Assembly: GCF_936916975.1 (NCBI RefSeq)
Contig: NZ_CAKZGO010000007.1
Location: forward strand, 62,001 to 126,000
Length of the DNA stretch: 64,000 bases
Reading direction: 5' to 3'
From: an uncultured Dongia sp.
Lineage (GTDB): Bacteria; Pseudomonadota; Alphaproteobacteria; Dongiales; Dongiaceae
In this document: positions 51,028 to 60,278 of the stretch, piece by piece
Numbering within the stretch: position 1 is the first letter of the stretch
How the letters are laid out: each line of letters opens with the position of its first letter
The notes under the pieces: generated by a model
Told to the model about the DNA's origin: nothing
Database searches by the model: none
What the model saw: the letters and a program-made list of their open reading frames with translations, nothing else
Position numbers and translations under genes: made by a program

Positions 51028-53247
51028 ATGCTGAAAATCGTCGGCTATACAGATCGCCCCTCGGCGCGGCCCGGCGAACAACTCGATTTCAAGGTATCGT
51101 GCGAAGGCGGTGCTAACTCGTTCGATTCGCGCATAGTGCGGCTGATCTGTGGCGATGATGGTCCGATCAGCCCTGGTTACAAAGTCGTGCCGGTCGAGGC
51201 GAAGGTCAATGGCAGCTATCCCGGACGTCAGCAGAAGATCGATGTCGGCTCCTATCTGCTGACGCAGCAACCAGTCACGTTACACGCTTCGGCAGGCTTC
51301 ACGCTTGCCGCCATCGTGCAAGGGCATTGGGTCGACAAGGAAGCGCCACAAGTCGTGCTGGCTTGCCATGATCTGGGACATGTCGGGTCCGTGCGCGGTG
51401 TTGCGCTGGGTCTCGACCGGTCCGGCGCTGGCGCTGTGACGGTCGGCGATGGACGCGGCCAGATCACACTCGGCACGGGGCGGCCGCTGCTGCCGAAGCA
51501 CTGGTATCTGCTGGCTGCAAGCTATGACGCCAATGACCGACGGTTGACCGTGATCCAGCGGCCGCTCGACCGTCAGTTTGGCGAGCCCGAGATCAGCGAG
51601 GGATCAGCCGTCATCCCGTTTAACTTGCCGGACATGACGGCAGCGACCTTGACCATCGGTGCATCATTGCTGCCTGGCTTGAGTGATCGACGGCAGTCAC
51701 AACATCATTTTGACGGTAAGATCGAGGCGCCGGCGATCTATGCCGGATATCTGGATCCGACAAAGATCAATCACCCGAGCTGGGCACCAATCCCCTGTAT
51801 CGCGCGCTGGGATTTCAGCCGCGACATCGCGGCCAAGATCGTCAAGGACCAGAGTGGCAACGGTCACGATGGCGAACTGATCAACCTGCCAAACCGCGCG
51901 GTGACCGGCGCCAACTGGCATAGCGAAACGACCAATTGGCGCGAGCGGCCTGATCTCTACGGCGCCATCCACTTCCATAGCGACGATCTCTATGACATGG
52001 GCTGGGCGACCGATTTCACCTGGGAGTTGCCAAACGACCTCGCGAGCGGGATCTATGCCTGCGAGCTCACCACCAAGGATGGCGGCGAAGACATCTTGCC
52101 GTTCTTCGTCCTGCCACCCAAGGGCAAGGTGACAGCGTCGGTCGCTTTCCTCGCCTCCACCTATACATACCTCGCCTATGCCAACTCGCATCATGGCTAT
52201 GAGGATGCGTTGTCGGAGGTCTGCTATGGCGCGCTCCTGGAATTGGGGCCGACCGAGCAGTTTCTGAAAGACCGGCGCGATTTCGGTGTCTCGCTCTATG
52301 ACCGTCATCGCGATGGGTCGGGCAGCTGCTATTCTTCCTGGCTGCGGCCGATCCTCAACACGCGGCCAAAGCGGACGATCTGGAATTTCAATGCCGATCT
52401 CCACATCACCGACTGGCTGCAGGCGATCGGCCAGCCCTATGACATCATTACCGACGACCGGATCCACGCCGAAGGCGTCGAGCTTTTGCAGAACTATCGC
52501 TGCGTGATTGCCGGCACACATCCGGAGTATCACAGCACGGCGATGCTGGATGCGTTCGAGCGCTACCAGAAAGATGGCGGGCGGCTGATCTATCTCGGCG
52601 GCAATGGTTTCTACTGGCGCATTGCGACCAATCCGGCATGGCCGGCGGCGATCGAACTGCGCCGAGGCGAAGCCGGGACACGCTGCTACGAATTGCCACC
52701 GGGCGAGCGCTATCACGCCTTCACCGGCGAGTTCGGCGGCTTGTGGCGCAGCCAGGGCCGGGCGCCGCAGAAGATGTTGGGCGTCGGCTTCGTGACCGAG
52801 GGCTTTGATGCCAGTTCCTATTACCTGCGCCTCGCCGACAGCTTCGATCCGCGTGCGGCCTTCATCTTCGATGGCATCGGGCCGGACGACCGGATCGGCG
52901 ATTTCGGCATCCTTGGCGGTGCCGCCGGGCTGGAGCTCGACGCCAGCGACCCGGAACTGGGGACGCCTGCTCACGCTTTGATCCTCGCCTCGTCCGTCGA
53001 GCACTCGAATGTCTTCCTGCTGACGCCGGAAGAAATGCTGGCTGGCTTTCCGGGCCTGGACGCGATTGAGAACGCGAAATGCCGCGCGGAGCTCGTGTTT
53101 TTTGAGACACCGTCAGGCGGCGCCGTCTTTTCGACCGGCTCGATCGGCTGGGCCAGTTCATTGAGCCACAATGGCTACGACAACAATGTTTCGCGGCTGA
53201 CGCTGAATGTCTTGCGGCGGTTTCTGGATCCTGAGCCGTTTGCCTAA
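51028..53247 (+). CDS. N,N-dimethylformamidase-like large (catalytic) subunit
   Basis: A 739-residue protein. The N-terminal half (about 1-330) is beta-rich, with a LamG-like segment 'IARWDFSRDIAAKIVKDQSGNG' in pieces. The C-terminal half has the amidohydrolase-like fold with 'IAGTHPEYHS' and 'IYLGGNGFYWR', which carry His, Glu and Asn at the same mutual spacing as His519, Glu521 and Asn547 of the Paracoccus enzyme as I recall it. Tyrosines in 'STYTYLAYANSHHGYE' and 'YDRHRDGSGSCYSSW' are candidate iron ligands. DMFase hydrolyses DMF to dimethylamine and formate; the true substrate here could be another N-substituted amide. Confidence 0.82.
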   Translation: MLKIVGYTDRPSARPGEQLDFKVSCEGGANSFDSRIVRLICGDDGPISPGYKVVPVEAKVNGSYPGRQQKIDVGSYLLTQQPVTLHASAGFTLAAIVQGHWVDKEAPQVVLACHDLGHVGSVRGVALGLDRSGAGAVTVGDGRGQITLGTGRPLLPKHWYLLAASYDANDRRLTVIQRPLDRQFGEPEISEGSAVIPFNLPDMTAATLTIGASLLPGLSDRRQSQHHFDGKIEAPAIYAGYLDPTKINHPSWAPIPCIARWDFSRDIAAKIVKDQSGNGHDGELINLPNRAVTGANWHSETTNWRERPDLYGAIHFHSDDLYDMGWATDFTWELPNDLASGIYACELTTKDGGEDILPFFVLPPKGKVTASVAFLASTYTYLAYANSHHGYEDALSEVCYGALLELGPTEQFLKDRRDFGVSLYDRHRDGSGSCYSSWLRPILNTRPKRTIWNFNADLHITDWLQAIGQPYDIITDDRIHAEGVELLQNYRCVIAGTHPEYHSTAMLDAFERYQKDGGRLIYLGGNGFYWRIATNPAWPAAIELRRGEAGTRCYELPPGERYHAFTGEFGGLWRSQGRAPQKMLGVGFVTEGFDASSYYLRLADSFDPRAAFIFDGIGPDDRIGDFGILGGAAGLELDASDPELGTPAHALILASSVEHSNVFLLTPEEMLAGFPGLDAIENAKCRAELVFFETPSGGAVFSTGSIGWASSLSHNGYDNNVSRLTLNVLRRFLDPEPFA

Positions 53248-53301
53248 AAGGTATTTCCGCCACCCCTTGCCATATCCGGCCCGGGCTCCCACAATACCGC
53301 C

Positions 53302-53949
53302 ATGCTGCTGGAAATCTTCGCCGATACCGTTTGCCCCTGGTGTTATATCGGAAAGCGCCGGCTGATGCGTGCCTTGGCCAACCGGCCGCAGCCGGATCTG
53401 GTCATTCGCTGGCGGGCCTTTCAGCTCAATCCCGGCATGCCGATGGCGGGCATCGACCGCACCCAATATATGACCGCGAAATTTGGCAGCCTGGAGCGGG
53501 CGCAGCGTGTGTTCGACAGCGTGGCACGTGTCGGGCGCAACGAAGGCATCAATTTCTATTTCGATCACATCCAGCGCACGCCCAACACGTTGCGCTCCCA
53601 CCGCCTGCTGCAGGCCGCGGCAAAGATCGGCCGCGAAAGCGCGCTGCTGGACCGCCTCTACGTCAGCTATTTCACCTATGGGGTGGATATCGGCGACCCA
53701 GAAAAACTGATCAAACTCGCCGAGGATATCGGCCTGCCAGTAGAGACCGCGCGCGCGGCCGTCGAGGGTATCCCGGAAATAGATCTAGCGCTGGCGGAGG
53801 ATTTCCAGTCGCGGCGCCTGGGGATCACGGGCGTGCCCTATTTCATCTTCAACGGGCGCTTCGGTTTGTCGGGCGCGCAGGAACCGGAAGTACTCTATTC
53901 GATGTTCGACCTCGCCCGCGAGGATGACGGCGAGCGGGTTGCTTCGTGA
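53302..53949 (+). CDS. FrnE-like DsbA-family thiol oxidoreductase
   Basis: A 215-residue thioredoxin-fold protein with a helical insertion. The active site is 'DTVCPWCYIGKRRL' (CPWC, residues 11-14), the insertion includes 'NTLRSHRLLQAAAKIGRES', and the cis-Pro is in 'LGITGVPYFIFNGRFGLSGAQ' split at about residue 180. FrnE-type members are cytosolic oxidoreductases or isomerases; no signal peptide is present. It follows the DMFase large subunit by 54 bases and overlaps the next gene by 4 bases (GTGA). Confidence 0.9.
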   Translation: MLLEIFADTVCPWCYIGKRRLMRALANRPQPDLVIRWRAFQLNPGMPMAGIDRTQYMTAKFGSLERAQRVFDSVARVGRNEGINFYFDHIQRTPNTLRSHRLLQAAAKIGRESALLDRLYVSYFTYGVDIGDPEKLIKLAEDIGLPVETARAAVEGIPEIDLALAEDFQSRRLGITGVPYFIFNGRFGLSGAQEPEVLYSMFDLAREDDGERVAS

Positions 53950-54359
53950 GGTACTGCCTGGGCGCTTTTGGATCACTGGTGCTGATCGCTGCATTTGCTG
54001 CGCCTTCATTTGCACGCATGGGCGTGCCAAAGGTGGCGTGCGAGGCCTCGCCTTCAGCAATCGTCGTTACCAGCCAGGAGTTCGTGGGGGAAAATCAGTT
54101 TCCCAATGTCCTGACGTTCAACGACAGTGGAGTACTCATCTTTACACACGGGTCGTCCAAGATTCAGTCGGACTTCACGCATGTTGTTGAGGTGCGCTAT
54201 GGGCCAGTTCCGACTGTGTTGAATCTCTTCGCGCTTTCAGTTGTGGATCGGGAAAAACGAATCCCAGCGGATCGACCGACGGCTTACATAACAGCGGACT
54301 GCCTTTCGCAGCTCATTCGGCGATTTGAAGACAGAGTCTCATTCAAAGATCACCTTTGA
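53946..54359 (+). CDS. Exported protein of unknown function
   Basis: A 137-residue protein starting with GTG in a 4-base overlap with the FrnE-like gene. It has a clear Sec signal peptide ('LGAFGSLVLIAAFAAPSFA', cleavage at about residue 23). The mature domain is beta-rich with two cysteines ('KVACEAS' and 'TADCLSQL') that could form a disulphide. I recognise no family. The codon and base composition after the signal peptide is less GC-rich than in neighbours, suggesting later acquisition or low expression. It ends 3 bases before the convergent mfd stop. Confidence 0.6.
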   Translation: MRYCLGAFGSLVLIAAFAAPSFARMGVPKVACEASPSAIVVTSQEFVGENQFPNVLTFNDSGVLIFTHGSSKIQSDFTHVVEVRYGPVPTVLNLFALSVVDREKRIPADRPTAYITADCLSQLIRRFEDRVSFKDHL

Positions 54360-54362
54360 ACC

Positions 54363-57300
54363 CTACGCCGCCATGTCGGCGAGCTTATCCATCAGTTTAC
54401 GAACGCCGCTCACGCGGGCATCGGCATCCAGCCAGTCCTGGCGATAGACCAGTTTCTGATCGGGGCGCACCGACATGATGTCGGAGCGTTTCGAGATGTA
54501 GTCGATCAAGCGATCGGGCTTGGCATAGCGGTTCTGGCGGAAGCTCAGCACAGCACCTTTCGGCCCCGCTTCGATGCGCTCAATGCCCGCGGCGCGGCAC
54601 AGACGCTTCACCGCGACGATCTTCAGCAGGTTCTCGACCTCGTTCGGCAAGGCACCGAAGCGATCGATCATCTCGGCGGCGAAAGCTTCAGCTTCCTGGT
54701 CGTTCTCCAAGGTGGCGATACGGCGATAAAGGCCGAGACGGACCGAGAGGTCGGCGACATAGTCTTCCGGGATCAGGACGGACGTGCCGAGATTGATTTG
54801 GGGCGCCCATTCCTGCTTCTGCAGGGCACGGAGATCGCCACGGGCCTCGGCAACCGCATCCTCCAGCAATTGCTGATAGAGCTCGACACCCACTTCTCGC
54901 ACTTGGCCGGATTGCTCTTCGCCCAGCAGATTGCCGGCACCGCGGATGTCCAGATCGTGGCTGGCCAGGGTAAAGCCGGCGCCTAATTGATCGAGCGTCT
55001 GCATGACATGAAGCCGCTTCTGCGCGGTTTCGGTGAGATTCTTGTTTGGCACCGTCGTCAGGTAGCAATAGCCACGCAGTTTCGATCGGCCGATCCGGCC
55101 GCGCAGCTGATAGAGTTGCGATAGGCCGAGAATGTCCGCGCGGTGGATGATCATGGTGTTGGCGCTGGGGATATCCAGGCCGGATTCAATGATGTTGGTG
55201 GCGAGCAGCATGTCATAGTTGCGGTCATAAAAAGCGGTCATCGCTTTTTCGAGCGCCGTTGCCGACATCTGGCCATGGGCGGTGACGATCTTCACTTCCG
55301 GCACCAGCTTACGCACGCGTTCTGCCACCGCTTCGAGATCCTCGATGCGGGGACAGACATAGAAGATCTGGCCGCCACGGAACTGTTCGCGCAGGATCGC
55401 TTCGCGCACCACCACGGGATCGAAGGGCAGCACGAAGGTGCGGACAGCAAGACGATCGACCGGCGGTGTGGTGATCAGGCTCATCTCGCGAATGCCGGTC
55501 AGCGCCAGCTGCAAGGTGCGCGGGATCGGCGTGGCGGTCAGGGTCAGTACATGGATGTCGCCGCGGATTTCCTTCAGGCGTTCCTTCTGGCTGACGCCGA
55601 AATGTTGCTCCTCATCAACGATCAGCAGGCCGAGATCGGCGAATTCGACCGATTTCGCCATCAAGGCATGTGTGCCAATGACGATCTCAACCCGTCCATC
55701 CTTGAGGTCCGCCTTGGTCTCTTTTGTTTCCTTGGCACCCACCAGGCGAGAGAGCTGCCGCACTCGAACAGGGAAACCACGGAACCGCTCGGTAAATGTC
55801 TTGAAATGCTGGCGGCACAGCAGGGTCGTCGGGGTCACGACCGCGACCTGCTTGCCGCTCATCGCAGCCACGAAGGCGGCGCGCAAGGCGACCTCGGTCT
55901 TGCCGAAGCCGACATCGCCGCAGACCAGGCGGTCCATCGGCTTGCCGGCGGCAAGGTCGGTCAGCACATCGTCGATGGCACGCTGCTGATCTTCGGTCTC
56001 GGCATAAGCGAAACGCGCGCAGAATTCGTCGAACAGGCCAGGTGGTGCCGTCAGAGGATCGCTCTCGCGGATGGCACGCTGGGCGGCCACTTTCAGCAGA
56101 TGCTGTGCGATATCCTTGATGCGCTGCTTGACGCGCGCCTTGCGCGCCTGCCAGGCAGCGCCGCCCAGTTTGTCGAGTTCGACATGGGCATCCTCACCGC
56201 CATACCGGGTGAGGACTTCGATGTTTTCGACAGGGACATAGAGCTTGTCATTGCCGGCATAGGTAAGGCGCAGGCAGTCATGCGGCGCGCCACCAACGTC
56301 CAAAGTCTCGAGCCCCTCATAGCGGCCAACGCCATGATCGACATGGACGATGAAATCGCCGGCGCTGAAATTGGCGAGTTCTGCCAGGAACGTCTCGGTC
56401 TTGCGCTTCCGGGTAACAGTCCGCGTGAGGCGATCGCCAAGGATGTCCTGCTCTGTAACGACGAGCAGGCCCTCGGCCGCATAGCCCTGATCCAGCGCCA
56501 GCACCGCGCGGCCCAAGGTGTCGCGCGGATAGGCCATGAATTCGGCAAGGCGGTCGATGGCGACCTGCTTCACCAGGCCATGTTCATTCAGCAAATGGCC
56601 GATGCGTTCGACGGCGCCCTGGCTGAAGGCGGTCAACAGCACGCGCTTGCCGGCCTGCTGTTCTGCACGGATCGCTTTCGCCGCCGCGTCATAGACGTTG
56701 ATATCCGGGTTGATGCGCGCTTCGGCGAAGTTCAAGCCGGGGCCACCGGTGGCGCGCAACCCGCCTTCGGTACCAGTGCCGAAATGATGGAAGGCGAAGA
56801 TGGTGTGACGCCGAGCGAGGTTCTTCCAATCTGCGTCCGTAAGATACAGTTGGCCTGGCGGCAGTGGCTTGTAAACCGCATCAGCCCGCTGCAAGTCTTT
56901 ACGTGCGGCATAGAAATCGGCGATCGTATCGAGGCGGGCACGCTTGGACTCGTCGGCCTGGTGATCGAGCGTGATGACGGCCTGCGGCAGATACCCGTCG
57001 AGCGCCACCAGCGGCGCGCCGAACAAAGGCAGCCAATGCTCCATGCCGGGATAATGCCGGCCGGCGCTGATCGCCTCGTAAAGCGGATCGTCTGAGCCGC
57101 TGGCGCCGAAGGTCTCGCGGTAGCCGGTCCGGAATGCCTCGATCGCCGCCGGCGTCAGCGTGATCTCATTGACCGGTTTGATCTGAAACGTGTCGAGCTT
57201 TTCCTGGCTGCGCTGCGTGAGCGGATCGAACTGCCGGATATCCTCGATCTCATCGCCGAAGAAATCGATGCGCAGCGGCTGAGGCGTTCCCGGCGGAAAA

Positions 57301-57839
57301 AGATCGACGATGCCGCCTCGCACGGCAAACTCGCCGGATTCAGTGACGGTGGCGTTGCGGAGATAGCCGTTGCCGAGGAGATAGGTCACGACCTCCTCCT
57401 GGCTCAGGGTCTTGCCCCGCGTCAGATCGAGGCCACTGTTCTTGAATGCCGATGCAGCCGGCACCCTTTGCAGCAACGCCGCCACGGTGGTGACGACGAT
57501 CGGCATCGGCTGGCCGCTGGCGCCAAGGGTGGCCAGAGCTGTCAGTGTCTCGATACGGGCTGCCAGGATGTCGCGGTGTGGCGATGAACGGTCATAGGGC
57601 AGGCAGTCCCAGGCCGGGAAAGCCAGGACCGGGAGTTCGGGCGCCACGAAGCGCAACGCTTCGACCATCCGTGTCATGCGCAGATCATCGCGCGCCACGT
57701 GGAGGACGCCGTGGAGTGACCGCGTCCGGGCAATGCCGGCCACCAGCTGGGCGTCATGGCCATCGGGCACGCCGCCGACGTCCTGGCGACCAGCGGCCGA
57801 GGCGTCCTTCGGCAGATCGAACGGTAAGGGTTCGCGCAT
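54363..57839 (-). CDS. mfd: Transcription-repair coupling factor Mfd
   Basis: A 1158-residue ATP-dependent translocase that removes stalled RNA polymerase and recruits UvrA. The N-terminal UvrB-like module has 'LAFPAWDCLPYDRSSPHRD' (about residues 72-90). The RNA-polymerase-interacting domain follows 'DFIVHVDHGVGRYEGL' (about 510). The motor has Walker A 'GDVGFGKTEVALRAAF' and 'DEEQHFGVSQKERL', and the translocation motif is 'REQFRGGQIFYVCPR'. The C-terminal D7 domain is present. ATG 57839 (MREPLPFDLPK) is chosen; it overlaps the sdhE stop by one base. Confidence 0.96.
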   Translation of the reverse strand: MREPLPFDLPKDASAAGRQDVGGVPDGHDAQLVAGIARTRSLHGVLHVARDDLRMTRMVEALRFVAPELPVLAFPAWDCLPYDRSSPHRDILAARIETLTALATLGASGQPMPIVVTTVAALLQRVPAASAFKNSGLDLTRGKTLSQEEVVTYLLGNGYLRNATVTESGEFAVRGGIVDLFPPGTPQPLRIDFFGDEIEDIRQFDPLTQRSQEKLDTFQIKPVNEITLTPAAIEAFRTGYRETFGASGSDDPLYEAISAGRHYPGMEHWLPLFGAPLVALDGYLPQAVITLDHQADESKRARLDTIADFYAARKDLQRADAVYKPLPPGQLYLTDADWKNLARRHTIFAFHHFGTGTEGGLRATGGPGLNFAEARINPDINVYDAAAKAIRAEQQAGKRVLLTAFSQGAVERIGHLLNEHGLVKQVAIDRLAEFMAYPRDTLGRAVLALDQGYAAEGLLVVTEQDILGDRLTRTVTRKRKTETFLAELANFSAGDFIVHVDHGVGRYEGLETLDVGGAPHDCLRLTYAGNDKLYVPVENIEVLTRYGGEDAHVELDKLGGAAWQARKARVKQRIKDIAQHLLKVAAQRAIRESDPLTAPPGLFDEFCARFAYAETEDQQRAIDDVLTDLAAGKPMDRLVCGDVGFGKTEVALRAAFVAAMSGKQVAVVTPTTLLCRQHFKTFTERFRGFPVRVRQLSRLVGAKETKETKADLKDGRVEIVIGTHALMAKSVEFADLGLLIVDEEQHFGVSQKERLKEIRGDIHVLTLTATPIPRTLQLALTGIREMSLITTPPVDRLAVRTFVLPFDPVVVREAILREQFRGGQIFYVCPRIEDLEAVAERVRKLVPEVKIVTAHGQMSATALEKAMTAFYDRNYDMLLATNIIESGLDIPSANTMIIHRADILGLSQLYQLRGRIGRSKLRGYCYLTTVPNKNLTETAQKRLHVMQTLDQLGAGFTLASHDLDIRGAGNLLGEEQSGQVREVGVELYQQLLEDAVAEARGDLRALQKQEWAPQINLGTSVLIPEDYVADLSVRLGLYRRIATLENDQEAEAFAAEMIDRFGALPNEVENLLKIVAVKRLCRAAGIERIEAGPKGAVLSFRQNRYAKPDRLIDYISKRSDIMSVRPDQKLVYRQDWLDADARVSGVRKLMDKLADMAA

Positions 57840-58120
57840 CAGGCCTCTCCGATACCGGACAGGCGCAATTTGCCAAACGCCACCAACCGGTCGGTGACCG
57901 GGCTGCGCAAATGGTCCGGCAGGGTCTCGCGGCCGGAGAGCCAATCATAGATGTCGGGGTCGATTTCGCTCAAAAAGGCACTCAAAATCCGTAATTCGTC
58001 CGCATTCATGGTCGGGAGATTGGCGTCGGCGAAGGGCCCCAGGACCAGATCGAGTTCCTTGGTTCCACGATGGCGGCATTGGAACATCAGCTTTTTGCGC
58101 TGTCGCTCCACCTCCTCCAT
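57839..58120 (-). CDS. sdhE: Succinate dehydrogenase assembly factor SdhE
   Basis: A 93-residue member of the DUF339/SDH5 family that assists covalent FAD attachment to SdhA. The signature 'CRHRGTKELDLVLGPF' (RGxxE, about residues 16-31) and 'LSEIDPDIYDWLSGRE' (about 51-66) are intact. GAGGGAAGGG precedes the ATG by 7 bases. It is coupled to mfd by a one-base stop/start overlap, an arrangement common in alphaproteobacteria, and is divergent from recG. Confidence 0.93.
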   Translation of the reverse strand: MEEVERQRKKLMFQCRHRGTKELDLVLGPFADANLPTMNADELRILSAFLSEIDPDIYDWLSGRETLPDHLRSPVTDRLVAFGKLRLSGIGEA

Positions 58121-58196
58121 GCCGATACCCTTCCCTCTTTTACGTTTGGCGCATAGAGTCCCCCCCGTTTCCAGCAGCAGCCGGACCCGGAATCCC

Positions 58197-60278
58197 TTGC
58201 GACCGCAAATCCTTTACCCGCTCTTTGCCCCGGTGACCAGCCTGCCCGGCATCGGGCCCAGGCTCGGCAAGCTGTTCGAAAAATTGACCGGTCCCAATGT
58301 GTCGGGATTGCTGTGGCATCTGCCGACGGGATTGCTCGACCGGCAGCAGGAACCACCGATCGACACAGTGCTCGACGGTGCCACGGTGACCCTGAAGGTT
58401 CAGGTGACGATCCATCTGCCGCCGCTGCGTCCCCGCCAGCCTTATCGGGTCTCCTGCGTGAACGACACCGGCGCGGTCGATCTGGTCTTCTTCAATCCGC
58501 GGGTCGACTACATCCAGAATTTGCTGCCGCCCGGCGAATGGCGAATCGTGTCCGGCCGGGTCGAGCGCTATGCCGGCACCCTCAACATGGTGCATCCCGA
58601 TTACATCCTGCCGCCCGAGCGCATCGCGGAGATCAAGCGGTTGGAACCGACCTATGGCCTCACCGCCGGCTTGACGCCGCGACTGGTCCTGAAGGCGGTG
58701 GCGGCCGCCATCGACCGCGCGCCGGACATGCCGGAATGGATCGATGCCCATGTCATGAAGCGGCATCAGTGGCCGAAATGGAAAGCCGCAGTAGAAGCGG
58801 TACATCGGCCGGCGGGTGCTACCGATCTCGAGCCTGGCACCGTGGCGCGCCAGCGTCTCGCCTATGACGAATTGCTGGCAAGTCAGGTCGCGCTCGCTCT
58901 GGTGCGCCAGCACAACCGTCGCCTTGCCGGGCGGCCATGTGTGGCGACCGGCGCCCTCACCTCCCGCGTCAAGGCACGGCTGCCCTATGACCTCACCGCC
59001 TCGCAGCGCTTGGCAATCGAGGAGATCGCCAACGACATGGCGTCGCCGCAACGCATGTTGCGCCTGCTGCAGGGCGATGTCGGCAGCGGCAAGACGGTGG
59101 TGGCGCTGTTTGCCATGCTGATCGCGGCGGAGGCCGGCGGCCAGGCGGCCTTGCTCGCCCCCACGGATCTCCTGGCACGGCAGCATTTTGCGACACTTGA
59201 GCCACTGCTGCGCGCCGCCGGATTGGAACTGCGCCTGCTGACCGGCCGCGACAAGGGCAAGACCCGCGACAAGATCCTCGCCGACCTCGCCTCCGGCGAG
59301 ACCAAGCTGGTGGTCGGCACCCATGCCTTGGTGCAGGAGAGCATCGTGTTCGATGATCTGCGCCTGGCCGTGGTCGACGAACAGCACCGTTTCGGCGTGC
59401 AGCAGCGCGTGGCGCTCTCTGAAAAGGGTAAGGGTGTCGATCTCCTAGTGATGACCGCGACCCCGATCCCCCGCACACTTACCCTCACCGCCTATGGCGA
59501 TATCGATGTCTCGCGCTTGACCGAGAAGCCGCCGGGGCGGCAGCCGATCGATACGCGCATCATTCCGCTTGATCGCTTGAACGAGGTGGCGGAAGGGCTG
59601 CGGCGCGCGACAGCACAGGGATCGAGGGTCTACTGGGTCTGCCCGCTGGTGGATGAATCGGAACTGATCGATCTCGCGGCCGCGACTGAGCGGCACGAGA
59701 TGTTGAGGATGCTGTTCGGCGATCGCGTGGGACTTGTGCATGGCCAGCAGAAGGCTGCCGACCGCGACAAGACCATGGCACAGTTCCAGGAAGGTTCGAT
59801 CGACATCCTCGTGGCAACCACCGTGATTGAGGTAGGCGTCGACGTGCCCCAGGCGACGGTCATGGTGATTGAACATGCCGAACGCTTCGGCTTGGCTCAG
59901 CTCCATCAGTTGCGCGGTCGTGTCGGGCGCGGATCGGCTAAATCGAGCTGCCTGCTGCTCTATCAAACGCCGCTGAGCGAAACCGCTAAGGCACGCCTCA
60001 ACATCATGCGCGAGACCGAGGACGGCTTCCGTATCGCTGAGGAAGATCTACGCCTGCGTGGTGCCGGCGAATTGCTGGGCACGCGGCAGAGCGGCCTACC
60101 GGAATTCCACCTCGCCGATCTGGTGGCGCACGCCGATCTTATCCAGATCGCGCGCGATGACGCGCGACTGGTTCTGGAGAAGGATCCGGAACTGGTCAGC
60201 GAACGCGGTCTCGCCTTGCGCATCCTCCTCTATCTCTTCGAGAAGGACGCGGTCGTCAAGACCATCCGTTCAGGCTGA
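58197..60278 (+). CDS. recG: ATP-dependent DNA helicase RecG
   Basis: A 693-residue branch-migration helicase. The N-terminal wedge begins 'RPQILYPLFAPVTSLPGIGPRLGKLF' in two pieces. The OB-fold follows (about residues 55-150). Walker A is 'GDVGSGKTVVALFAML' (about 292-307), Walker B 'VVDEQHRFGVQQR', with motif VI 'QLRGRVGRGSAKSSCLL' and the RecG tail 'GAGELLGTRQSG'. I prefer the TTG at 58197: it matches the normal family start and leaves a 76-bp spacer to sdhE. ATG 58119 would overlap the divergent sdhE start. Confidence 0.94.
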   Translation: MRPQILYPLFAPVTSLPGIGPRLGKLFEKLTGPNVSGLLWHLPTGLLDRQQEPPIDTVLDGATVTLKVQVTIHLPPLRPRQPYRVSCVNDTGAVDLVFFNPRVDYIQNLLPPGEWRIVSGRVERYAGTLNMVHPDYILPPERIAEIKRLEPTYGLTAGLTPRLVLKAVAAAIDRAPDMPEWIDAHVMKRHQWPKWKAAVEAVHRPAGATDLEPGTVARQRLAYDELLASQVALALVRQHNRRLAGRPCVATGALTSRVKARLPYDLTASQRLAIEEIANDMASPQRMLRLLQGDVGSGKTVVALFAMLIAAEAGGQAALLAPTDLLARQHFATLEPLLRAAGLELRLLTGRDKGKTRDKILADLASGETKLVVGTHALVQESIVFDDLRLAVVDEQHRFGVQQRVALSEKGKGVDLLVMTATPIPRTLTLTAYGDIDVSRLTEKPPGRQPIDTRIIPLDRLNEVAEGLRRATAQGSRVYWVCPLVDESELIDLAAATERHEMLRMLFGDRVGLVHGQQKAADRDKTMAQFQEGSIDILVATTVIEVGVDVPQATVMVIEHAERFGLAQLHQLRGRVGRGSAKSSCLLLYQTPLSETAKARLNIMRETEDGFRIAEEDLRLRGAGELLGTRQSGLPEFHLADLVAHADLIQIARDDARLVLEKDPELVSERGLALRILLYLFEKDAVVKTIRSG

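Noticed and set aside
55143-57095. 650-codon open frame on the plus strand
   Set aside because: It lies wholly antisense to mfd, whose motifs are unmistakable; long antisense frames are expected at this GC content.
58119-58196. ATG 58119 as the recG start
   Set aside because: It would overlap the divergent sdhE start and leave no promoter room; the added residues are Ser/Pro/Arg-rich and unlike RecG. It cannot be fully excluded.
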